This document shows positions 1-10,165 of a stretch of 34,797 nucleotides of DNA, in pieces (within the stretch, counting starts at the first letter, position 1; every line of letters begins with the position of its first letter). The notes below the pieces were generated by a model. The model was not told the origin of the DNA. It saw nothing but the letters and a program-made list of their open reading frames with translations, and did not search any database. The position numbers and the translations under genes are program-made. Source of the stretch: Gammaproteobacteria bacterium (lineage in GTDB: Bacteria > Pseudomonadota > Gammaproteobacteria > Granulosicoccales > Granulosicoccaceae); the NCBI GenBank assembly GCA_002746645.1, contig PDPU01000012.1, positions 1 through 34,797 of the forward strand, in the 5' to 3' direction.

Positions 1-94
1 CATAGCGCCTCGCCATGTCTGAGCTCCTGTATTACGCCAAACACTGTGTATAGTGCAACCTTGGTCATTCTACCGAACTAATTGTTGACACGCC

Positions 95-3000
95 CTAGTT
101 GTCACCACCCGACCCCTGACCAAGACGCCGATAATAGTCCGCTGCCGAGTCATTCACATCCGCGCGCTCGGTTCTCGATGCGGCAGAGCCATTCGTGCTG
201 TCAGTACCCGCCAGGCCAAGTTCGATCTGCTCGAGTTGACGCGACAGCTTTCGATAGGCCTGCTCGACACGTTGCCCGTTGGTGCCGCCCATGCTGACAT
301 CCGCGAGTTCATCGGCGCTCTGTCGAAGCTTGTCGATCAGCTCGGGAGAGACATCAAGTTCACCCAGCGTCGACTCAAGCGCCTTCAAGGCATCGCTGAC
401 ACCCTCGGGTGACAGCGCCGGCATCAAGGCGCGTTGACTGCCTTGACTGCCTTGACTGCCTTGACTGCCGCTCAGAGTATTTCGGCCCTGCTCCTGCTGG
501 CGGCCTTGCTGTCCTTCCTGACTCTGCTCGCCCTGCTGTCCTTCCTGGTTCTGCTGGCTCTGCTGACCCTGCTCGCCCTGCTGTCCTTCCCGATCCTGCT
601 GGTTCTGTTGGCTCTGCTGACCCTGCTCGATCAACTCACGCAGGTTGCGAATCTGTTCGCGCGCGTCGCTGAGTTGCTTCTCCTGAGCGCGATTGCCGAC
701 AAGCCCCTGAGCACCTGCTGCATCGACGAGATCCAGCAACCGGTCGCGCCAGTTGCGAATACCATTGGTGACTCTTGCTTCAACCGGTACGATGAGGTCG
801 ATTCGGTAAGCCGCGATGTTGTCGGCAGCCTGAGCAACCAGCGCTTCGATACCATCCTTGTCGAGTTCCGCCAATGCGTCGCCGAGAGTGCTGCCGATGA
901 CAGGCGCTTCGTCGCCAAAACGCTTCAGAAGGTTCTGCGCCTCTTCACGCTGCGCGCGCAGCTCACGCGCCATCGCAGACTTCGCGGCCGTCAATGCGTC
1001 AATGGTCGCGGCTTCCAGCGGCTCGAACAGCATGCCTCGCTTCTGCTGCATCTGCTGCCGTTCGGCAATCTCGCGCAACCGTGCCTCGCTGTCGCGTTGC
1101 TGATCGACCAGGGCTGATGCGCGCTCGGCGAGTTCCGCCAGCGCTCGCTCGAGTTCGTCGGCACGAAAACCCTGCAAGGTATTCAGTGCATTCTGCAAGG
1201 CCGAATCCGTGCGGTTTCCATCCTGATTACCGGTTTCCTGGCCGTTCCCGTTTTCACTGTCTGCACGCTCGCCGTTGTCCTTGTCGCTGTTCGAGGGTTC
1301 ACCGGTTGTGCTCTCGCCACTCGCATTTTCGCCGCTTGCAGCTTCGCTTTTCTCGCTCTGGTCTTGCTCGTTTCCGTCGTTTTCGTTCTCCTGATCTGCG
1401 TTTCGCTCACCAGTTCCGTTTGCATCACCTTCCCGGTGGTTTTCGACGGACTGTCCGTCCATGCGGGAAGCGTCCGCCAGTTGCTGCTCCGACTGTTCGA
1501 GTTCACGCCGTGCCTGCTCGAGCTGTTCCAGTGCTTCGTTCATCGCCTGTTCGAGTGCTCGCCGCTCGTCGCTTCCTTCACCATCGGCACCGTTCCGCTC
1601 GGATTCACGAAGCGCCTCGCGCATCGCTTCGATATCGTCCTGCAACTCGGCGATGTCGCGTTCGAGCTGACGGCGCCGCCAACGCTCCTCGGGCGGCGGC
1701 TTGCGTTCGGCACGGGTTTGTCGTTCCTCCTCGAGCTCCTGAGCGCGATGCGCAAGTTCCGCAATGCGGTCGGCCAGCTCATCCACGTCGGTACCACCTG
1801 CCTGCGCCTGCTTCTCTCCACGATCGGGTTGTTCGTATCGATTGCTTTCGAGATCCATTTCGAGTTCGAACATCTCGGCCATGTCTTCGCCTGCCCGAGC
1901 ACCATTGCCCTGCCCCTGGTTCTGCACGATGCTGATGTCGGCAAACAGCGCCTCGGCGCGTTGCAGCAACTGCAACGCCTGCTGTTGCGGCTGAACGGCC
2001 CTGGCGAAAGCCAGTTTCTCGAGCGCTGACGCCGACGGCTCCATGACATCTGCCGCACGCCGGAGGTAGTCGACGAACTTGCGGATGTTGTCGTCTTCAC
2101 CAACCAGATCACGCGCTTCGGAGCGCGTTGCCAGGGTACGCGCCTGCTCGGCCAGCCGTCGTTGTGACTCGGCGAGCAGGTTGGCATTGTCGCGGTGGCG
2201 TTCCCGCGTGTCGGCATCGACATCCCGCGTGAGTTTTTCGAGGTTCCAGGTAGCGAGCAGAATCTCCTTCTGACGTTTCGAGATTTCACTGCCCTCGTCG
2301 GCGCCCCCACCGGCGGCCCCTCCGCCACCACCGGCGTTCCTCGCGTCGTTGTACCGGCGCACGAACGGCCGCACGTCGATCATCATCATGTCCGTCTCGC
2401 TGACGCTGGCATGATCACGAGCGCGCGCGTAGTAGGTGACGAGATCACCGGGTTCAAGGGCCTGCGCTTCCGTTTCCGTCCTTGTCTCGGTTTCCGTTCC
2501 TGCCTTCGCTCCTGTTTCCGTTCCTGTTTCCGTCTCCGGCGTTCCCATTGATTCCAGCATGAAACGATGCTCGTTCTCTTCACTGGCGGCGAGTGCAACC
2601 GTCTGCCAGGGCCCGGCGTTGACCGAATACACGAGTTCCACCGCTTCGATCGCGAAATCGTCGCTGGCCTCGATCACAACCGGTACCTCCTCGATCGGTG
2701 AAGCGGAGATGTCGCGCCCCGGATAGCTGAATCGCACGTCGGGCGCCGTATCGCCCTGCACGGCAAGATCGAACGGGCGGCTGAGCGGTATCTCACGGTC
2801 GAGCAGACGCGTGAATATCCGATAGCTGGTGTCGCTCTCGAAAACGTGTTCGAAGCGGTATTCGCCGTTGACCATCTCGAGTGGCCGTGGCAACTCGTCA
2901 ATCACGACATGAACGTCATCGGCTTCGCCATCGAGCGTGAAGGTGATTGTCGCGCGACTGTCGCGCACGGCGGAAAGCGAACCGGCATCGGTAATCTCGC

Positions 3001-3883
3001 GCGTTTCGAGCCGGGTCCACTCAGGGTATTCGATGCGGGCGCTGATGGCGGTGATCGACGGTGGCCGCTGCACATCGACCCGGAAAGTGTCACTCTTGAT
3101 GACACCGGCATCGATGCGGTACTCGAAGGATTCCACGGCGTGGTGCAGATAGTGAAACTGTCCTGCCTCGTCTGCCGCAAGTTCCAGCGACTGCCATTGG
3201 CCATCACCCACGCGCGCTTCGAGTGTCACCTGGTCCTGCTGGAATCCTGCCAGCGAGGCCAGGATTTCGAGTTCGTCACCCGCAACCAGCGACACGTTGC
3301 CCGGCGCCACCTCAATGGCGCGTTCGACCACCAGTGTCCTGTCGAGCCAGCCGTACCACCAATGCGCCGCGGTGTTCCGCCAGTTCTCCGCAAGCCCCTG
3401 CCAGAGAAACGCCGAGACGCCAACGAGAGAGGCCAGCAGCAGCATCGGCATGGCGATGGTCGCGCTCGGCACCACACGTTCGGGTGGCAGATCTCGTAGC
3501 GTGGTGTTCGCATCCTCGGCCAGCAGAGGCAGCAGCGCCTGATCGGGGTCACGCCGTGCCGTATCGATATAGGTGGTGACACGGCCATCGACGACCGGAT
3601 CGGTCGATTCGATCACGGGGCCGCCCCGATCCTTCCCGAGACGTCTCAGCGGACGCACGAGCAGAAGCCAGGCAAGGCCGCACAGCAGCAGCAGCCAGAG
3701 ACCGCGAATCAACAGGGTGTTCAGCGGCGTGACACCCCGATCCACCGCCACCACGGTCGCCGTTACCGTCAGCAGCACGGATACGCCAGCGGCCGCGAGC
3801 AGGAAGCGGAACACCTGTCGCCAGCGCAGTCGGTTCGTGACGCGTTCGAGGTAGTTTTCCAGTGCCCTGATCGGTTCGCTCAT
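95..3883 (-). CDS. DUF4175-like large membrane protein, last gene of MoxR operon
   Basis: Protein of 1262 aa. Three hydrophobic segments lie near the N-terminus (about residues 23-47, 55-77 and 141-165). A long beta-rich extracytoplasmic part follows, to about residue 500, then an extended charged, Glu/Gln/Arg/Ala-rich part that should form coiled coils. The C-terminal third is low-complexity, with Gln/Gly/Glu and Gly-Ser-Gln repeats. This layout matches the DUF4175 family, which commonly ends MoxR/DUF58/VWA operons; the biochemical role is unknown. The start ATG overlaps the stop of the upstream BatA-like gene by 4 nt (ATGA) and has a GGGAGGGAAGG purine tract just before it, so translation is probably coupled. 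I infer an inner-membrane scaffold with a large periplasmic coiled-coil region. The family assignment rests on architecture and neighbours, not on a catalytic motif. Confidence 0.8.
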   Translation of the reverse strand: MSEPIRALENYLERVTNRLRWRQVFRFLLAAAGVSVLLTVTATVVAVDRGVTPLNTLLIRGLWLLLLCGLAWLLLVRPLRRLGKDRGGPVIESTDPVVDGRVTTYIDTARRDPDQALLPLLAEDANTTLRDLPPERVVPSATIAMPMLLLASLVGVSAFLWQGLAENWRNTAAHWWYGWLDRTLVVERAIEVAPGNVSLVAGDELEILASLAGFQQDQVTLEARVGDGQWQSLELAADEAGQFHYLHHAVESFEYRIDAGVIKSDTFRVDVQRPPSITAISARIEYPEWTRLETREITDAGSLSAVRDSRATITFTLDGEADDVHVVIDELPRPLEMVNGEYRFEHVFESDTSYRIFTRLLDREIPLSRPFDLAVQGDTAPDVRFSYPGRDISASPIEEVPVVIEASDDFAIEAVELVYSVNAGPWQTVALAASEENEHRFMLESMGTPETETGTETGAKAGTETETRTETEAQALEPGDLVTYYARARDHASVSETDMMMIDVRPFVRRYNDARNAGGGGGAAGGGADEGSEISKRQKEILLATWNLEKLTRDVDADTRERHRDNANLLAESQRRLAEQARTLATRSEARDLVGEDDNIRKFVDYLRRAADVMEPSASALEKLAFARAVQPQQQALQLLQRAEALFADISIVQNQGQGNGARAGEDMAEMFELEMDLESNRYEQPDRGEKQAQAGGTDVDELADRIAELAHRAQELEEERQTRAERKPPPEERWRRRQLERDIAELQDDIEAMREALRESERNGADGEGSDERRALEQAMNEALEQLEQARRELEQSEQQLADASRMDGQSVENHREGDANGTGERNADQENENDGNEQDQSEKSEAASGENASGESTTGEPSNSDKDNGERADSENGNGQETGNQDGNRTDSALQNALNTLQGFRADELERALAELAERASALVDQQRDSEARLREIAERQQMQQKRGMLFEPLEAATIDALTAAKSAMARELRAQREEAQNLLKRFGDEAPVIGSTLGDALAELDKDGIEALVAQAADNIAAYRIDLIVPVEARVTNGIRNWRDRLLDLVDAAGAQGLVGNRAQEKQLSDAREQIRNLRELIEQGQQSQQNQQDREGQQGEQGQQSQQNQEGQQGEQSQEGQQGRQQEQGRNTLSGSQGSQGSQGSQRALMPALSPEGVSDALKALESTLGELDVSPELIDKLRQSADELADVSMGGTNGQRVEQAYRKLSRQLEQIELGLAGTDSTNGSAASRTERADVNDSAADYYRRLGQGSGGDN
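434..469 (+). repeat. Four perfect tandem 9-bp repeats inside the DUF4175 gene
   Basis: TTGACTGCC occurs four times head to tail. On the coding (minus) strand it encodes Gly-Ser-Gln four times in the C-terminal part of the DUF4175 protein. The 9-bp unit keeps the frame, so slippage would change linker length without truncating the protein. Confidence 0.95.
488..634 (+). repeat. Degenerate repeats encoding a Gln/Gly/Glu-rich tract
   Basis: Imperfect repeats built around CTGCTCGCCCTGCTGTCCTTCC and CTGGTTCTGCTGGCTCTGCTGACC. On the minus strand they encode a tract made almost entirely of Gln, Gly, Glu and Ser, with a few Asn and Asp. The tract is probably disordered. It lies entirely within the coding frame. 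Confidence 0.85.
2470..2540 (+). repeat. Short repeats encoding a Thr/Glu/Gly linker
   Basis: Repeated TTTCCGTTCCTG-like units encode alternating Thr-Glu and Thr-Gly residues on the minus strand. They sit between two beta-rich stretches of the DUF4175 protein, so this is probably a flexible inter-domain linker and a site of length variation. Confidence 0.75.
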
Positions 3884-5943
3884 GCCCTTCCCTCCCGCAT
3901 GATCGACAACCGGCGGTTGGCCATCCAGGTTTCCGCCACCACGGCAAGGAGAAGGAGCAGCAGCAGTATCTGACGCCAGTGGTCGCGACTCTGTTCGGCC
4001 GCCTGCGCGCTGGCACGTGCGGCCAGCCTGTCATCCGTCGATGCCGGGTGCGGCGATCCGGCGACGGTTGCGTCATCGTCTTCACCGGCTGGAGCGCGAG
4101 TGCTGTCGGCAGCGGCTGGGGCATCGTCGGCAACGCTCATGCCCGGATTCTGCTGCCAGCGCGTGAGCATCGCGGCATCGGCCGGGCGCAGATCCGATTC
4201 CGCCGGGTCGAGAATCACCACCAGAGGCGTCTCGCCATCGTTACCGAGCAGTGTGTAACGCCCGGGTTCGGTGAAGGCCTCGGGTGCAACTCGTCCCGCG
4301 CCCAGCCCCGTCAGTGGTTCGCCCGCCGCGTCGAAGAGACGATTGCCGCGGGCGAGTTTCATGGTCTCGCCGACCAGCCACTCGTCGCGGATGCCGCTTT
4401 CGCGATCGGCCCAGTCGAGCACGCGCTGTACGAGTGCGACAAAGGCAGGCTCGAAGGGCAGATTGCTGTCGACACCGTCAAGACGGTCATTGAGGATGAG
4501 CAGATGCCCCGATTCACGCTGTCGCTCGATCAGTATCGGTACGCCTGCACGGGTCTGCAGCAGCACGCGATCGTCCGCCTCGAGTGGCAGACGCCGTTCG
4601 TGATGGAACCGGGTACCGCGCCAGTCGATGCCGGAGAGCGACAGCGGATGCGAGCGGTCGATGAGCCCGAGGGGCTCGCCCTCGATGTCGGTGCTGGCCT
4701 GCCCGGCGGTACCTGCATCCAGCTCGGAAGAAGCGCTGTCCACCAGCAGGACGGTGTTGCCATCCTGAAGTGTCGCCGTGACTTCGTCACTGAGGGAGAG
4801 CTCACCGAGATCGGTTGAGGCAATCGACAAGGGTGTGCGAGCCTTGCCTGCCGCCGGCTGAAGCGCGGCGCGGTCGTCACTGGCAAGAGCGCTGTCGACG
4901 AACACGACAGCCGCGGGTGCAAACGCCGATGCCGACAGCAATGACACCGCATCGGGAGCTGCCTCGCGGAGCAGCACCTCCACGCTGTTGTCTTCGGCCA
5001 GCGCGTCCTCGCCAGGCCATTCGTCGACGGGCGTGATGCTGATCTGCAGCGATTCGGTGGCTTCCGCCGGCAGCACGACCTCGTCGAAGAGGTAACTCGA
5101 TGGTGCCGCAAGGCTCACGGTGCTCGTGGCGCTGGCGAGTTCGCGCGCGCCGTGACTGACGACGATACGCACCGGCAACTCCGTGCTGGCCGGTGCTCCG
5201 GCATCGTTCGAGCGGCTGGCGGACAGGCTCACGGCGATTCTGGCGGTAGCCTGATCGGCCGTGAAGGCCTCGGCGGATACCGCGACGTTCAGAAGTGGCT
5301 TGTCGGGTCGGTGAAGTTCGAGGGCTGCCACATCCGGCAGGGCGAGGTTCTGCTCGTTGTCCGGAAGTGCATTTGCCGGCAGATCGCTGATTACATGTAC
5401 GGTAACAAGCGCGCTGCTGCTGGCCGAGCGCTGACGCAGCCAGCGGAACAATCGGTCGGGGTCGTTTCCTGCCAGCGAGGGTTCCAGCGCATCCACTGCC
5501 GCACGCAGCGTTGCCGGCGTCGAACCGAGCGGTGCAAGTTCCCTGACTTCATTGTCGAATGCCACGAGTTCGAGATTCCGCCCATCGCCCGCGGCAAGCA
5601 GTTCGTCGAGCTTCTGCCTGGCAAAGGCCCAACGCTCGCCCGCGCGCATCGACAGCGAGGTATCGACAGCGACGATCGTGTGCGTATCGAGTGTGGCCGT
5701 GCCTGATCTGAACCAGGGCTCGGCAAACAGGAGACACAACAGCAAGATCAGGAGCGCACGCAAGGCGAGCAGCAGCCGATGACGGATTTCCTCGCGCCGG
5801 GCAACAGGCTCATCGGTGGATTCGAGCAGGCGACGGCTCGGAAAGGGCTTCTCGGGCGCTTCACGTCGGCTGAAACGATGCAGCAGCCACGGCAGGAACA
5901 GCGCGGCAAGGCCTGCAAGAAAGGCAGGGAACAGCAGACTCAC
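3880..5943 (-). CDS. BatA-type membrane protein with VWA domain
   Basis: Protein of 687 aa. It begins with the N-terminal double-transmembrane BatA module: a hydrophobic segment at residues 3-22, a basic loop, and a second segment at about 57-74. A VWA domain follows at once, with an intact MIDAS metal-site motif DTSLS (D94, S96, S98). The remainder is a beta-rich extracytoplasmic region, and another hydrophobic helix lies close to the C-terminus. I chose the GTG at 5943, not the ATG further upstream, for two reasons: it overlaps the upstream stop as GTGA, and it places the start directly at the MSLLFP-type beginning usual for BatA proteins. In related clusters such proteins partner MoxR and DUF58 proteins. 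The specific target here is unknown. Confidence 0.85.
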   Translation of the reverse strand: MSLLFPAFLAGLAALFLPWLLHRFSRREAPEKPFPSRRLLESTDEPVARREEIRHRLLLALRALLILLLCLLFAEPWFRSGTATLDTHTIVAVDTSLSMRAGERWAFARQKLDELLAAGDGRNLELVAFDNEVRELAPLGSTPATLRAAVDALEPSLAGNDPDRLFRWLRQRSASSSALVTVHVISDLPANALPDNEQNLALPDVAALELHRPDKPLLNVAVSAEAFTADQATARIAVSLSASRSNDAGAPASTELPVRIVVSHGARELASATSTVSLAAPSSYLFDEVVLPAEATESLQISITPVDEWPGEDALAEDNSVEVLLREAAPDAVSLLSASAFAPAAVVFVDSALASDDRAALQPAAGKARTPLSIASTDLGELSLSDEVTATLQDGNTVLLVDSASSELDAGTAGQASTDIEGEPLGLIDRSHPLSLSGIDWRGTRFHHERRLPLEADDRVLLQTRAGVPILIERQRESGHLLILNDRLDGVDSNLPFEPAFVALVQRVLDWADRESGIRDEWLVGETMKLARGNRLFDAAGEPLTGLGAGRVAPEAFTEPGRYTLLGNDGETPLVVILDPAESDLRPADAAMLTRWQQNPGMSVADDAPAAADSTRAPAGEDDDATVAGSPHPASTDDRLAARASAQAAEQSRDHWRQILLLLLLLAVVAETWMANRRLSIMREGRA

Positions 5944-6845
5944 GGCGCTACCCCCACCGACTGACCGTGTCCGAGCCACGCGGGCAGTACGCGATCAAGC
6001 CGGTCGGCCGTCGAGACGGAGATGAAACGGGCATCGGCGCTGCGGGCCGCGTCCCCGAGTGCGCGCAGATGACGGGCAAAACGCTCGCGATAGCGCCCGG
6101 ACAGAAACGCCGGATCGACAATGACCTTCTCGCCCGATTCCATGTCGGCCAGCGCGCTGATGCGCCCGACCGACGGCATGCTCTCCTCGGGGTCGACCAC
6201 ATGAAACACCGAGACGTCGTGGCCGGATGCGCGCAGCGACTGCAGGGAACGTGCGAGCGCTTCGGGTTCGCAGTAGAGGTCGGAAACCAGAATCACGATG
6301 CCGCGTCGCGGCCCACGTCGCTGCCAGGCATCGAGCACGCTCGGTATGTCGGTGCCACCTTCGCCACCGGCCCGCTCGAGCGCCGCGAGCACTTTCGTGA
6401 AGGACGCGCGCGAGTTCCCCGGCGGGACGACCTGTCGTTGTTTCTCGTCGAACACGATGAGCCCGGCCGAATCCTGCTGGCGACGAAACAGCCAGGCCAG
6501 TGAGGCCAGCAGACAGCGCGCCTGAAAGAGCTTGCTGACGGGCTCACCGAAATTCATCGAGGCACTGGCGTCGAGCATCAGCGTGATGCGCGTGCTGGTT
6601 TCACCCTCGAAACGCTTGATGAAGCTTCGGCCCGTGCGTGCCGCCACGTTCCAGTCGATGAAGCGTGTATCGTCGCCTTCGTTGTAGGCACGGTACTCGG
6701 CAAACTCCTGACTGAACCCGAATCGCGACGAGCGATGCAGGCCCTGCCCCAGACCATCGACCACACGCCTGGCGATGAGTTCGAGGTTGCCGACGCTCGC
6801 GAGCGTTGCCGGCGACAGGAGATCCTTGGCGGCCGTCTCGACCAT
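5940..6845 (-). CDS. DUF58 domain protein (VWA-like fold), MoxR partner
   Basis: Protein of 301 aa, soluble, with no signal peptide. The DUF58 signature is clear: GDDTRFIDWNVAARTG at residues 57-72, followed by IKRFEGE. A VWA-like segment then carries a MIDAS motif DASAS (D92, S94, S96). DUF58 genes are almost always next to MoxR ATPase genes, as here. The start at 6845 lies one base after the MoxR stop (TGA-G-ATG). A longer reading frame that overlaps the MoxR gene is possible, but the tight TGA/ATG junction makes the shorter start more likely. I infer a cytoplasmic adaptor between the ATPase and the membrane VWA proteins. Confidence 0.9.
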   Translation of the reverse strand: MVETAAKDLLSPATLASVGNLELIARRVVDGLGQGLHRSSRFGFSQEFAEYRAYNEGDDTRFIDWNVAARTGRSFIKRFEGETSTRITLMLDASASMNFGEPVSKLFQARCLLASLAWLFRRQQDSAGLIVFDEKQRQVVPPGNSRASFTKVLAALERAGGEGGTDIPSVLDAWQRRGPRRGIVILVSDLYCEPEALARSLQSLRASGHDVSVFHVVDPEESMPSVGRISALADMESGEKVIVDPAFLSGRYRERFARHLRALGDAARSADARFISVSTADRLDRVLPAWLGHGQSVGVAP

Positions 6846-6846
6846 C

Positions 6847-7843
<997 letters not shown>

Positions 7844-7851
<8 letters not shown>

Positions 7852-10165
7852 TCGTGTCTCCTTCGACAAGTTTCAACAAGAGCTGCTGCGCGGGCCGATG
7901 GAAAGGCGCCACTTCGAGCGCCTGCAGCACGAGGCGGCGTGCCTTGTCGTTCTGCCCATCGAGCCTTGCGGCTTCGGCCTTGCCGTGCAGCGCCGGTGCG
8001 CGGTCGGGATGGCGACTGCCGAGCGCGGCATCGAACTCACGCCGCGCGCGGTCGGCATCTCCACGATCGAGATACTGCATGCCAAGCCAGTTATGATCGC
8101 TGCTCGAGTAGGGCATGACCCAGTTCAGTGCTTCGAGCACTTCGACGGCGTCGTCGTCGCGGCCGGCATCACGAAACCGCTCGGCCATGTCCATCAGCAC
8201 CTCGGGATCGTGCCCGCCGGCACGCAACCAGGCAAGTTCGGTCTCGATCGCCGCCTCTTCGTCGCCCAGCGCGCGCCGGGCCCTGGCGAGTGGCAGCCAG
8301 GCATTGCCGGGGCCGACCCGCGCGGGGTATTCGCGCACCAGCGACTCTGCCATCGACAGCGCGGTCTGCCAGTCCTCGTCCTGGACGAGGCGCTCGAGGA
8401 AACGGCTTTCCCCCTGATAACGCGGCAGGCGCTCGGCGAGCTTCCCGTAGCGAAGTGCCATGTGATCGTTGAACAGTTCGTCGAACTCGGCAGGTGTCAT
8501 GTCGAGGATGTCGCGAAAATTCTCGGCCGTGTTGCGACCCTCGGTGTAACCACGCATGAACGCCACGAGCGATTCACGCCCGAAGCGCTCGGCCATGAAG
8601 TCGACGATGAGCCCGGCCTGCATGTAGGAAACCTGCACCTGCCCTGGATAGTTCGGCCGCACGAAGCCCTGGTCGAGATCCTCGACGGGCAGAAACTTCC
8701 CCTCCTGCCACATGGCGATGACCTCGAGCGGCAGTTCCCGTGACGGCAGGGGGCCGGTGCGCCACTCCTCGTGCACGGAAAGCCCTTCACCCATCCAGCG
8801 CGGCAGCCGGTGCTCGCTTGCCTCGAGCGTGAACACGTGCGCGATCTCGTGCCAGAGCGTCGTGGCCCAGTGGAAGTCGCCATTCGGCCGCGCGCGCGGA
8901 CTGTCCATGGCCGTGAGATAACCGAAGGTCACGCCAAGCAATCCGATGCCCGGTGTGCTCACCGTCCTGACGCCGAAATCGTCGTGGTCGTCGTAGAGTT
9001 CGATGACCATGGGACGTTCGAGGCGAAAGTCGAACACCTTCGTGAAGGTGCGTACCGCCCGGGTCGTGAGGTCAACCACATAGGGCGCGAGCGCATCGGC
9101 TTCGTCACGATCGAGACGCACCGTCACACGCGCAAGGATGTCGTCCGGCGCGGACTCGCCGGACACATCGAAACGCAGCACGCGCATGTCGTCGATGCTG
9201 TCGAGAAGACGCAGGCTGTTGATCGTCAGCACGTCATAGGGGTCCAGATCGAAAGCCCGCTCGAGGTGGTGACGCGCATCGAAAAGACGGTTCACGCGCA
9301 GGAGATTCACGCCGAGATCACGATGCGCCGGTGCATGATCCGGCTCGGCCGCGACAGCGCGACGGTACAGATCGATTGCTTCGCGGTAACGGTAGGTAAT
9401 GATGTAGTGGTGCGCGGCGATGGAGTACACCTCGCCGAAATGCGGATTCTCTGCGGCAGCCTTCGTGAAGAACGGTTCCATCGAGCGTCCGGACAGAAGC
9501 GCGTGCCCGGCACGCAGGCCATGCAGTTCGAGCATCGGCTCGCCACGTTCGTCGGCCATGGCCTCGGCCTTGTCGAGCAGCCCTGCGGCCACATCGAGGT
9601 GCTGGAGTTCCAGCTCGATCCGGGCCAGCTCGATGGTCGCGCGCAGACTTTCCGGGTGCTCGGCAACGATGGCCTGAAGATCTTCCCGCGCCTGCCCCTG
9701 AAAGGTCTGCGAACGCGCGACGGCAAGCCCGATGCGTGCGGGCAGATGGTCTGGATTGATTTCCAGTGCCTCGCGATAGAGGCTCATGGCGTCGGAGGTC
9801 TGATGGCTGTCGAGGTAGAGTTCAGCCCAGTTCGACAGCACGTCGGCATCATCGTCCCTGGCGGCGAGTTCACGATAGAGGCGATTCGCCTCCGGCTGGC
9901 GACCGAGCGCCCGCGCCGCATCGGCGCGCGTCAGCGGATCGGTAGTGGCCTTGTCGTAGAGCGACGCGTAACAGGCCCGGGCCGCGTCCATCTCGCCACC
10001 GTGGCGCGACTCGTCACAGGCCTGAAGGCTGGCGTTGCGTTCGTCGCTGTAGTGCACGTCGAAGGCCAGCGATGTCATCGGGCAGAGCGCGGCAACCAGC
10101 GCCACCCCCGGCAGCGGCAGCCAACGCACCACCTTCGGCACTGGCGGAAACTCAGCTTTCGCCAT
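7844..10165 (-). CDS. TPR protein with HEXXH metallopeptidase (peptidase MA-like) domain
   Basis: Protein of 773 aa with an N-terminal hydrophobic segment resembling a signal peptide (about residues 13-33, ending near SLAF), so it is probably periplasmic. The first half holds several TPR-like helix pairs. The central domain has the gluzincin zinc motif HEIAH (H439, E440, H443) and a downstream WMGEGL segment whose E460 is the likely third zinc ligand, 17 residues after H443. TPR-like helices resume toward the C-terminus. The start ATG at 10165 has a GGAGAGGGAG tract just upstream; longer in-frame openings would run into the preceding gene. The stop overlaps the start of the MoxR gene. The zinc and catalytic residues look intact, so active proteolysis is plausible, but the substrate is unknown. 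Confidence 0.85.

Noticed and set aside
42..55. CACT-GTGTAT-AGTG inverted repeat at the window start, downstream of the DUF4175 gene
   Set aside because: Arms of only 4 bp, without a T-run on the minus strand; not enough to call an operon terminator or operator.
434..469. Possible CRISPR-like array
   Set aside because: The 9-bp units are contiguous without spacers and are part of a coding frame (Gly-Ser-Gln repeats).
434..1117. Leu-rich plus-strand frame that looks like a membrane protein
   Set aside because: It is the reverse reading of the CAG/GAG-rich Gln/Glu tract; the apparent hydrophobicity is an artefact of that composition.
5943..5979. Upstream ATG as start of the BatA-like gene
   Set aside because: It would add 12 unconserved residues ahead of the usual BatA N-terminus; the GTG with GTGA overlap fits better.
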